NCBI GenBank assembly: GCA_002392765.1
Contig: DGHT01000027.1
Coordinates: 1-49,074 of the forward strand
Direction of reading: 5' to 3'
DNA: 49,074 nucleotides
From: Verrucomicrobia bacterium UBA3841
GTDB taxonomy: Bacteria; Verrucomicrobiota; Kiritimatiellia; RFP12; UBA1067
Below, piece after piece: positions 17,550 to 25,456 of the stretch (positions are counted from its first letter, which is position 1; every line of letters begins with the position of its first letter). The position numbers and the translations under genes were made by a program. Under the pieces are notes generated by a model, which searched no databases, was not told the DNA's origin, and was given only the letters and a program-made list of their open reading frames with translations.

Positions 17550-18570
17550 TGTCTCTCCTTTCAATAAAGCCGAGCGCGTCGATCTTCGCGGCGTACGCCT
17601 GATAGTCCGCCTCGCTCAGGGGCTGGCCGGCGGGCGCGCGCGCGGGCCCGCAGTCAAGCCCGATGTAGCGCATGACGCTCTTCCAGTAGGATGCGTTCGG
17701 CGCGGAGACGACCAGATCGACGAACCGCACGACGTCGTCCATCAGCGGCTGCGCCGCGGCGAAGCGCCCTTCGGCGGCGAGCGCGCAGATGCGCGCGTGG
17801 TGCGCGGGGATCATGTTGTCCGTCGTGCCGATGCAGCCGCTGAACGTGTCGCCGTACGCGAACGCGCACAGCTCCTGCTCGTCGGCGCCGGCGAAGAAGA
17901 TCGCAGGCTTGGGCAGGCGCCGCCGGAGCTCCTTGACGGTCCAGTAGGCGTAGCCGGTGTACTTCATGCCCTTGACGTTCGGAATCTCGAAGAACCGCAC
18001 GTCGCGGTCCGGCACGACCTGCGCGCCGACGGAGTAGATCATGAACGGCAGGTCCGTCGCGCCGGCGATCGCCCGGTAGTGCGCAAAGGCGGCGTCGAAG
18101 TTCTGCCCGAAGTAGACGGGCGCCACGGACGACACCCAGTCCACGCCCGCCTTCGCCGCGCGGCGCGCGAGGCTCACGGCCTCGTCCGTCGACACGCAGC
18201 CGACGTGCGCGATCAGCCTGGCGCGGCCGCGGGCGGCCTTCACCGCGCGCTCGTACACGCGCACGCGCTCGTCCGCCGACAGCAGGAATCCTTCGCCCGT
18301 CGAACCCGTCAGGTAGAAGCCCCTGAGCCCGTTCGCCAGGCCGAACTCGACCAGCCGCTCGATCATCTCCTCGTTGAGCGACCCGTCTTGCCGATAGGGC
18401 GTCACCAGCGCGGCGTACGCCCCCGCCATGCCTTCAAACTCCCTGCCGTCCGGCACGCGCAGCGACGGCGCGGCGGCGTTCGGCCGCAGACTCTCCAGCT
18501 CATCCGCCAGGCCGCCCGCGACGGCGGCGCTCGCGCCCATGGTCAGAAACTCTCTTCTTTTTAAGTTCAT
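17542..18570 (-). CDS. N-acetylneuraminate lyase-like protein with Tat-like leader
   Basis: This 342-residue protein of the DapA/NanA TIM-barrel family probably splits N-acetylneuraminate to pyruvate and N-acetylmannosamine. Family motifs are present: YLTGSTGEGF (GST motif, 87-95), Tyr179 in MIYS, and the Schiff-base Lys203 in GMKYTG. The start at 18570 has GGAGGG five bases upstream. The N-terminus, MNLKRREFLTMGASAAVAGG, resembles a twin-arginine signal, although its hydrophobic stretch is short. Export would be unusual because this enzyme family is normally cytoplasmic. It sits directly before the sialidase fusion, with an eight-base overlap, which supports a sialate role over other DapA-family reactions. 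Confidence 0.83.
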   Translation of the reverse strand: MNLKRREFLTMGASAAVAGGLADELESLRPNAAAPSLRVPDGREFEGMAGAYAALVTPYRQDGSLNEEMIERLVEFGLANGLRGFYLTGSTGEGFLLSADERVRVYERAVKAARGRARLIAHVGCVSTDEAVSLARRAAKAGVDWVSSVAPVYFGQNFDAAFAHYRAIAGATDLPFMIYSVGAQVVPDRDVRFFEIPNVKGMKYTGYAYWTVKELRRRLPKPAIFFAGADEQELCAFAYGDTFSGCIGTTDNMIPAHHARICALAAEGRFAAAQPLMDDVVRFVDLVVSAPNASYWKSVMRYIGLDCGPARAPAGQPLSEADYQAYAAKIDALGFIERRDNA

Positions 18571-18590
18571 GCTACCCTCCGTTATCGAAT

Positions 18591-18596
18591 ATTGTA
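18591..18596 (-). promoter_or_regulatory. Extended -10 of the sialate operon
   Basis: The minus strand reads TGCTACAAT, an extended -10 with TACAAT at 18596-18591. Transcription should start near 18584, giving a ~14-base leader that carries the GGAGGG ribosome site of the lyase gene. No convincing -35 hexamer lies at the usual distance, which fits activation by the adjacent AraC-type regulator. Confidence 0.45.
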
Positions 18597-18659
18597 GCAC
18601 AACGGCGAGAGAAAAAGGTACACAATCTTACAATCATCAGAAAACGAACACTCCCGGCC

Positions 18660-18676
18660 GCGCCGCCGTGCGGCGC
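18660..18676 (-). terminator. GC hairpin after the AraC/cupin gene
   Basis: GCGCCGC and GCGGCGC form a 7-bp stem around a three-base loop, just beyond the stop of the AraC-type gene. The T-rich stretch follows only about 12 bases later, so this is a weak intrinsic terminator candidate or just a boundary hairpin. Confidence 0.3.
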
Positions 18677-18678
18677 CG

Positions 18679-19623
18679 TCAGGCGTGCGCCTTTCTCCAT
18701 TCGTACGGCGCCTGGCCGGTCTCGCGGCGGAACTGCGTCGCGAAATGCTGCGCCGACGAATAGCCCAGCTCGCGGGCGATCGACCCGATGCTCCGGTCCG
18801 TGCCGGACAGGAGCTCCTTCGCCTTCGCGATGCGGCAGAACATGAGGAACGCATGCGGCGGCAGACCCGTGTGACGGCGGAAGCAGACGGTGAGCTTCGC
18901 GACCGACATCGCGGCGCGGCCGGCCAGCTCGTCCAGATTGCAGGCGCGCGACGGATCGCGCCGCATCTCCTCGACCAGCGCCTCGAAGCGGACGGACGAC
19001 GTATCGGCCTTCTTCTCCGACGACGATTCGACCAGATCGATCAGCAGGCACATCGCCGCGTGGCGCAGCGTCAGCCGGCGCTCGATCGTTCCGTGCGGCG
19101 CGGTGTCATACAGGTGCCACAGCCGGCGGAACGACTGCTTCACGGCATCCGAGGCGTCGAATCGCACCGGCATCTTCCGCAGCTTGCCGACGAGCCACGC
19201 CGTTTCCTCCGCCGAGAGGCCCAGCACGCTCTCGCCCTTCTTCGGGAGCCGGAACCAGATCCACACGGTCGACAGGCTCTTGGGATAGCGCCGCAGGAAA
19301 TGGGGCGTTTCCGGCTGGGCCACGAACACGGTCCCCGGGGGGAAGCGCACCGTCTGGCCCTTGCTGTCGAACGCCAGGTTGGCGCCGCGCCGGCAGCAGA
19401 TGATCTCGATCATCCCCGGGTGGATGTGCGGCCGCGTGCCGCCGCCCGCCTGCTTGTACTTGTGCTCGCCAAGAACCGGCAGGGCGTCGACACCGTCCGG
19501 CGTCAGGTCGACGACGCGCGTTTCCGCCGTCTGGACATACTGCGGAAACGACCTCATCACACCACCCGCCGCGCCCTTCGCGCGCACGGCGGCCGGAGCC
19601 TGCGTCTGCGGTCTGCGTACCAT
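18679..19623 (-). CDS. AraC-family regulator with N-terminal cupin
   Basis: This 314-residue regulator has a cupin-like sensor (residues ~40-150; HIHPGMIEIICCRRG, FPPGTVFVAQPETPHF) and an AraC/XylS double helix-turn-helix at the C-terminus (~215-312; LDELAGRAAMSVAKLTVCF, IGSIARELGYSSAQHFATQF). It probably binds a sugar and activates the sialate operon just downstream. The second Met, at 19557, is an alternative start with GGTGG before it. The long start at 19623 follows the stop of the tsaD fragment by nine bases, suggesting the gene was once in an operon with tsaD. Confidence 0.87.
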   Translation of the reverse strand: MVRRPQTQAPAAVRAKGAAGGVMRSFPQYVQTAETRVVDLTPDGVDALPVLGEHKYKQAGGGTRPHIHPGMIEIICCRRGANLAFDSKGQTVRFPPGTVFVAQPETPHFLRRYPKSLSTVWIWFRLPKKGESVLGLSAEETAWLVGKLRKMPVRFDASDAVKQSFRRLWHLYDTAPHGTIERRLTLRHAAMCLLIDLVESSSEKKADTSSVRFEALVEEMRRDPSRACNLDELAGRAAMSVAKLTVCFRRHTGLPPHAFLMFCRIAKAKELLSGTDRSIGSIARELGYSSAQHFATQFRRETGQAPYEWRKAHA

Positions 19624-19632
19624 CGGAAAAAC

Positions 19633-20070
19633 CTATTCCATCCCGGCTTCGAGCGACGGGCAGACGTCGAGACGGAGCGCGTCGTCGCCGACGTGGTTGC
19701 GCCGCCAGTAGGCGAGGCCCGCGATCATCGCGCCGTTGTCGCCGCAGTATTTCGGCTGCGCCATCAAGAGCGGCACCTTCGACTCCGCGGCGAACCGGTT
19801 TCTAAAGCATTCGTCCCCGGTGTTTTCCGCTTTCAGCGCTTTGAGAACGACATGCCGGCGGGAATCGAGTTTCGTTTCTTCGTCCACCGCGAGATATACG
19901 GACCCCATTCCACCGCCCGCAATAGGCTTTTCGACGCGGTATCGTCCGAAAACCTTCACCCCGGTAGCAAGCACGGAGCCGCCCGGGGATGCGGCGTCCA
20001 CAGGCGGCGCACCCGCCCGTTTGCGTTTTATCGTAGGCTCGGAAGCGATTGGATTGTCCGGGACTGGCAT
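19633..20070 (-). pseudogene. Chimera: Ser/Thr kinase N-terminus joined to TsaD C-terminus
   Basis: This open frame of 145 codons has two unrelated parts. Residues 1-95 are nearly identical to the start of the complete kinase at 33037-34611 (glycine loop AGGGMGSVYLA, then VVLKALK). After Glu95 the sequence becomes KVPLLMAQPKYCGDNGAMIA, the C-terminal signature of TsaD, the tRNA t6A-synthesis threonylcarbamoyltransferase, and ends CPSLEAGME. Neither half can work: the kinase lacks its catalytic loop, and TsaD lacks its metal-binding and nucleotide-binding N-terminal parts. The junction at about 19783 is exactly the left edge of the 972-bp direct repeat. It may be a recombination product or an assembly join. 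An intact tsaD must exist elsewhere, since the gene is normally essential. Confidence 0.8.
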
Positions 20071-20076
20071 GACTCG

Positions 20077-20673
20077 TCAAAAACACATATTGACAATCGG
20101 GACGAAGGAGGCCTTGTTCTGCTTGATGATGTTCACAACCCCGAGCTGCAGGCCTTTCATCTTGTCCGTAATGTTGATTAGACCGATCTGGACGCCCATT
20201 GTCGATTCTGTCATATTGAAAACACCGACCTGGGCGCCGACGAGTTTTCGCGCAGAGTTGAATATCGAAAGCTGGCCTCCCCTTATCTCGTCTCCGTCGT
20301 AACAGGCAATGCCGGCGAGCTGGCAACCGTAGAATTCCCCACTACAGTTGTTTACGATTCCGGCGAACTGCAAAGTGCCGGTGCCCGAACCAATGTCGTT
20401 GAGAATGCCCGACAGCTGCAAACCGAACACGTTGCCGTCTACGGCGCAGCCGAAAATGCCCATGTCAAGGCCGTACATGTTCGCACACCTTCCGTAAAGG
20501 AAGCATAAGCGCATTCCCATGATGTCTACGTCATCCGCCGGAAATTGGGCCTCTTCAACGATGGCGATTCCGATCGGGCACGGTCTTCTCCTCGCAGGCG
20601 ACTCCTGGTCGGCATGCAGGGTAGACAGACAAAGAATCGCTAAGACGGACAGAATAGCTGGGGTTCTATTCAC
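20077..20673 (-). CDS. Secreted LA_2272-like surface repeat protein, outer copy
   Basis: This ~198-residue protein is almost identical to the one at 34618-35214. A signal peptide (ending LHA) precedes a run of short repeats of the form GxQxGxxN (GLQLSGILND, GCQLAGIACY, GAQVGVFNM, GVQIGLINI, GLQLGVVNI), which should fold as a narrow beta-solenoid. This pattern resembles the leptospiral LA_2272 surface-repeat family. The start is taken as GTG at 20673, seven bases after AAGGA; the other copy has ATG there. An upstream ATG at 20694 extends the frame but lacks a ribosome site. Its function is unknown. It precedes the chimeric kinase/TsaD frame by six bases. Confidence 0.75.
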   Translation of the reverse strand: MNRTPAILSVLAILCLSTLHADQESPARRRPCPIGIAIVEEAQFPADDVDIMGMRLCFLYGRCANMYGLDMGIFGCAVDGNVFGLQLSGILNDIGSGTGTLQFAGIVNNCSGEFYGCQLAGIACYDGDEIRGGQLSIFNSARKLVGAQVGVFNMTESTMGVQIGLINITDKMKGLQLGVVNIIKQNKASFVPIVNMCF

Positions 20674-20708
20674 TGCTTTTTCCTTGATTGACATTAGGGG
20701 ACCCCAAA

Positions 20709-20737
20709 AGAATAACAAAATACGCACATTCAGTCAA
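20709..20737 (-). promoter_or_regulatory. Promoter of the repeat-protein operon, outer copy
   Basis: TTGACT (20737-20732) and TATTCT (20714-20709) are spaced 17 bases apart on the minus strand, with a TGT extension before the -10. The identical promoter is present in the inner copy at 35250-35278. A GGGGTCCCC palindrome sits at the expected transcription start. Confidence 0.65.
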
Positions 20738-20754
20738 ATAAATTCGTAAAAAAC

Positions 20755-21194
20755 CAGAAATTACAAAACCCGGGGAGGGACGCGCACCCCTGCCAGAGCA
20801 TCCGCTTCGCGGACTCGCCGTGCGAGGGGGATACCCTGTGCGTCCGCCGCGCAGGTTTTTGTCTCACGCAGAGGCGCGGAGAGCGCGGAGATGTCGTTTA
20901 CAGGCAAAGCGCGGCCAGCCCGGTCGTTCAACCGGATTCAAATCCCCTGGCGTTTTATTTGAGGTGGCCGGGCGAACCTCTTTGTGTCACTCCGTCTGGA
21001 TGGTGCGCTCGTATTCGTGGTTGAGGTACACCGTGACGATTTCCATTTCGCTGAAGTCGTAGTAGTGCAGCGCCTCGCATATCTTCTTGGTACACAGGCT
21101 CTGCGTCGGGCGGGCTTACGCCCTGCCGCCCCGATGCCAACGCCGCATACCCGTCCGCTAGCTATCTCGACAAATCAGGGTTTTGTAATTTCTG
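20755..21194. mobile_element. 440-bp element bounded by 17-bp perfect inverted repeats
   Basis: The left end CAGAAATTACAAAACCC (20755-20771) is the exact reverse complement of the right end (21178-21194). The interior contains the degenerate motif tcacgcagaggcgcgg near 20861, which as I recall is a widespread bacterial intergenic repeat. It also has a 36-codon minus-strand coding remnant ending EIVTVYLNHEYERTIQTE (about 20988-21095), which follows an in-frame stop and has no start of its own. A shortened relative lies at 1-128. No transposase and no clear target-site duplication are seen. A non-autonomous MITE-type element is the best guess. Confidence 0.65.
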
Positions 21195-21269
21195 TTTGGG
21201 AAATATCTCACCAACCCTTAATCTTCGTCTAGTTTATTAAAAGCAGATTCACTGCGACAAGAATCGAAC

Positions 21270-21698
21270 CTATTGATCCTGACCACCTTTGGCACCATCC
21301 TTTATCACTTCAACGTTTGCAAGCTTCTTCGAGCCCTTCTCGCACGTCAGCATCACGGAATCATCATCGGCGACATACGTTCCGTGAATGACCCTGTCGA
21401 GGAATCGCGGCTTCGCCCGCGCGAGATTCTCTGTCCGAAGCGCCGCGACAACTTGATTCGGAATCCTGAACCCAGGATGAACCGACAACTTCAACAGAGC
21501 ATTCAGAGCGCTTTCCTTCGTCAACCCATACGAATGCTGCAACGCGAAATAGGTCTCAGAAACAACCAGATCTCACACATCGAGAATAGCGCCCGACAGC
21601 CATAACGACTCAAGACGCGTCCGCACAATCGCCGCGAGCGAAGTCGGCTGTCCTGTCAGGACGCGCAGGATAATCGATGTGTCGACTCCATACCTCAT
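21270..21698 (-). pseudogene. VapC-type PIN toxin interrupted by an in-frame TGA
   Basis: Reading from the ATG at 21698 gives MRYGVDTSIILRVLTGQ, a PIN-domain ribonuclease start with the first acidic residue at Asp6. The frame continues to a TGA at 21573-21575 (codon 42). It then resumes in the same frame as DLVVSETYFALQHSYGL and runs to the natural end at 21270, with FLDRVIHGTYVADDDSVML as the second acidic region. Apart from this single nonsense codon the 142-codon gene is intact. Translation could restart at 21542, but that would lack the first catalytic Asp. The start overlaps the antitoxin stop by four bases (ATGA). It was probably an mRNA- or tRNA-cleaving toxin, now inactive. Confidence 0.78.
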
Positions 21699-21973
21699 CG
21701 TGCGTAATCCTTTCGGCGGCTTGCGATATTCGCACGTATTGAATCCATGTCGTGCGGCGCATCCGGATCTATCTCATCCTTAACGATTCCGAATATACTG
21801 GTATAATCCGAAGACAATGGCGCTCTGGCCGGTTCATCATCCAGCTTGATTCCTCCGTCCAACCAGATAGTATAAAGCTTTACAGTCAACTTCGGAAGTG
21901 TATAGCCAATACTGCCGATGCGTCTTTCGACCCGTCGGCATAGTTTCTCTGGAATATCTAATGTTCTCGTCAT
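21695..21973 (-). CDS. VapB-type antitoxin
   Basis: This ~92-residue protein begins MTRTLDIPEKLCRRVERRIG, which fits a short ribbon-helix-helix or related DNA-binding N-terminus. The C-terminal half is acidic (KDEIDPDAPHDMDSI) and would wrap the toxin. It sits directly upstream of the PIN gene with an ATGA overlap, the usual antitoxin-toxin order. A start 15 bases earlier at 21988 is possible. It should repress its own promoter; a TATAAT box lies 20 bases before the ATG, inside the end of the kinase gene. The assignment rests mainly on context. Confidence 0.68.
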   Translation of the reverse strand: MTRTLDIPEKLCRRVERRIGSIGYTLPKLTVKLYTIWLDGGIKLDDEPARAPLSSDYTSIFGIVKDEIDPDAPHDMDSIRANIASRRKDYAR

Positions 21974-21994
21974 ATTAATGCTTTCCAAGTGATA

Positions 21995-23596
<1,602 letters not shown>

Positions 23597-23663
23597 GACA
23601 ATCCTTCAGCTCCAGTCTCAAATTTTTCACTTTACATTTTACACTTTACACTTTTCATTCGCC
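23597..23663. other. Gap with AT-rich microsatellite-like repeat
   Basis: This gap lies between the AAA ATPase and kinase genes. Bases 23618-23660 are variations on ttcactttacattttacac, similar in style to 38619-38650. The AAGGAT ribosome site of the kinase lies at the kinase end. Confidence 0.5.
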
Positions 23664-24788
23664 TCACTGGAACCGTTCGCGGTTGAACTTCTCGTAACGC
23701 GCCACGAGCGCGGGCGTGACGGACGAAGGGATTGCGCGGAGGGCCGCCTCCACGTCCTCCTTCGTGACCTGCGGGTCCGCAGCCTGCTCGATACTGCGGC
23801 GGAAAGCCGCCTGGCGCGCTTTCTTCGCGATGCCCACGATGTCGCTTCCGGTGTAGCCCTCGAGCGACTTCGCGACAGACGCGAGATCGACATCGGCGGC
23901 GCAGGACACGCCGTCGAACGCCTTGGCGAAGAGCGCGTCGCGGGCCTCGGCGTCCGGCAGGCCGATGTATATCTTCTCGTCGAAACGCCCCGTGCGGAAG
24001 ACGGCCTCGTCGATCGACCACGGCTCGTTCGTCGCGCCGAGGATAAGCAGCGCGTTCTCGCTTTCGCGGAAGCCTCCGACGTCCGCGAGGAACTGCGTGA
24101 CGATGCGGTTGTCGACCACCGACGAAGAGGCGGTGCGGCGCGGCAGCAGGCCGTCGATCTCGTCGAGGAACAGCACCGCGACGGGATGCGCCTGCGCAGC
24201 CTTGAGGAGGCGGCTCAGGTTCTGCTCGCTCTCGCCGTGCCATTTGGACCGGAGCTGCGCGCCCGACGCGTAGAAGAACGGAGCGTTGATCTCGTGGGCG
24301 ATCGCCTTGCCGAACATGGTCTTGCCGTTTCCGGGCGGGCCGTACAGAATCACGCCGCCGCCCGGCTTCAGCTTCATCGCCCTCGCCTTCTCCGGTTCGC
24401 GCATCGGGTAGACGATCATCTCCATGATCGTCGCCTTCGCGGACGCCATGCCGGCGATGTCGTCGAAGGAGACGGACGGTATCTCGGCGACCTCGAATTC
24501 GGAACCCGCCGCCGCACCGGACGCGGGCTCCGCCGCCTTGCCGACGTCGCCAACCGGCTGCGGCGCCTTCGGGAGCCTGGCCGTCTTCAGCTTTTCCGCG
24601 ATTTCCAGCCAGCCTTCGGCGGTGGAAACGTAGCTGGAAGACACGGCGCCGCCGGTCTGCTTCGCAAGCGCGAAACAGAAATCGGCGGCTTTCGCGGCAT
24701 GCATTCCCGCGAGCGCCGCGTCGCCGGCGCGTATCGCCGCCTCGCACGCTTTTTCGTGTTCTTCTTTCTTGTCGGAAAGATAGCCCAT
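23664..24788 (-). CDS. Vps4-like AAA ATPase with MIT-like N-terminal domain
   Basis: This 374-residue AAA+ ATPase probably remodels or disassembles polymers of the neighbouring coiled-coil proteins. Residues 1-70 form a predicted three-helix bundle with the spacing of MIT domains (ACEAAIRAGDAALAGMHAAK, then YVSTAEGWLEIAEKLKT). After a flexible linker comes the AAA core: Walker A GPPGNGKT (150-157), pore-loop SKWHGESE (181-188), which closely matches Vps4 and katanin, Walker B LFLDEID (206-212), and the second region of homology around FRTGRFDEKIYIGLPD. The lid helix GYTGSDI and the C-terminal SSVTPALVARYEKF also fit the meiotic clade. GAGGAGG precedes the ATG, seven bases after the previous gene. 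A CDC48-like role on other clients is the alternative. Confidence 0.82.
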   Translation of the reverse strand: MGYLSDKKEEHEKACEAAIRAGDAALAGMHAAKAADFCFALAKQTGGAVSSSYVSTAEGWLEIAEKLKTARLPKAPQPVGDVGKAAEPASGAAAGSEFEVAEIPSVSFDDIAGMASAKATIMEMIVYPMREPEKARAMKLKPGGGVILYGPPGNGKTMFGKAIAHEINAPFFYASGAQLRSKWHGESEQNLSRLLKAAQAHPVAVLFLDEIDGLLPRRTASSSVVDNRIVTQFLADVGGFRESENALLILGATNEPWSIDEAVFRTGRFDEKIYIGLPDAEARDALFAKAFDGVSCAADVDLASVAKSLEGYTGSDIVGIAKKARQAAFRRSIEQAADPQVTKEDVEAALRAIPSSVTPALVARYEKFNRERFQ

Positions 24789-24795
24789 CGCCTCC

Positions 24796-25434
24796 TCACT
24801 TTCCTTCCAGAAGGTTTTTGACGCGCTGCTGGCCCGCGGCGATGCGTTCGTCTATTTCTTTCCCGGCCGACGCCGGCGCCGCACCTCCTCCGACATCGGC
24901 GGCGACCTGCCGTTCAAGTTCGGCCTCCATATCCTCGAAAGACGGAATGTGGTCCTGCAGCGCGCCGTTCGCGCCCTGCATCTCGCTTTCATACATCTTG
25001 TTCCAGAAGCGGTCGGCGTCGATCTGTTCTCCGAGCAAATCCTGCGCCTCGCCAAACACGTCCTCAACGCGTTCGGGGTCGATGCGAACGATTTTATTGA
25101 TCGCGCCCAGAGCCTCGGCGAACTGGTTGTCCGACTGAGCCACCTCCATCTTGGTGAGATACTGCTCGAACACCCAGCGTTTCTGCTCCAATTTCATGGC
25201 GAGAACCTGCGCCGCGCGCGCAGCTGTAAGCGCGCGGTTTGCGGCCGCCTTCTCGCCGTTTTTCAGCGATTCGCGGGCCTTCTCCCAGTTTTCCCTGGCC
25301 TCCTTGTCGAGCCGCTTCTGGCGATCTATGACATCCTGCTTGGCATTTTCCGCATCGCGGAATGCATGACGACGCTGGCGGCGCTCGTAGCGGCGGCGCG
25401 CACCTGGAAACATGAAGTATTTCAAAAATGACAT
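24796..25434 (-). CDS. ESCRT-III/Snf7-like coiled-coil protein B
   Basis: This 212-residue, almost all-helical protein starts MSFLKYFMFPGARRRYERRQ, a short amphipathic and very basic N-terminus suited to membrane binding. A long charged hairpin follows; residues ~55-125 (SLKNGEKAAANRALTAARAA, then SDNQFAEALGAINKIVRID) have the length, basic character and spacing of the ESCRT-III alpha1-alpha2 core of CHMP2 and CHMP3 proteins. The C-terminal part is acidic, with FEDMEAELERQVAAD (166-180) resembling an MIT-interacting motif. It sits directly between the other coiled-coil gene and the MIT/AAA ATPase. The start at 25434 is chosen because the upstream extension is Arg/Pro-rich and overlaps the previous gene. 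A PspA-like or unrelated coiled coil is the alternative. Confidence 0.62.
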   Translation of the reverse strand: MSFLKYFMFPGARRRYERRQRRHAFRDAENAKQDVIDRQKRLDKEARENWEKARESLKNGEKAAANRALTAARAAQVLAMKLEQKRWVFEQYLTKMEVAQSDNQFAEALGAINKIVRIDPERVEDVFGEAQDLLGEQIDADRFWNKMYESEMQGANGALQDHIPSFEDMEAELERQVAADVGGGAAPASAGKEIDERIAAGQQRVKNLLEGK

Positions 25435-25456
25435 GGCTTTAACATTCTGGGGTTGA

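Larger units (their letters stand above)
19783..20754. repeat. 972-bp direct repeat, outer copy
   Basis: This segment matches 34324-35295 base for base in the same orientation, with scattered substitutions and no insertions or deletions seen. It contains the promoter and gene of the secreted repeat protein plus the first ~95 codons of the kinase. Its left edge is the kinase/TsaD junction and its right edge abuts the terminal inverted repeat of the 440-bp element. Confidence 0.9.

Noticed and set aside
20920..20960. tRNA 3' half (a ttcaaatcc T-loop-like stretch)
   Set aside because: The flanking bases do not form a 5-bp T-stem and no acceptor, D-arm or anticodon arm is present.
20988..21095. 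Functional small protein inside the TIR element
   Set aside because: The 36-codon frame follows an in-frame stop, has no start codon of its own at the right place and no ribosome site; it looks like a gene remnant.
21573..21575. Recoded TGA (selenocysteine or readthrough) in the PIN toxin
   Set aside because: There is no SECIS-like hairpin evident just downstream, and the position is not a known Sec site; a plain nonsense mutation is simpler.
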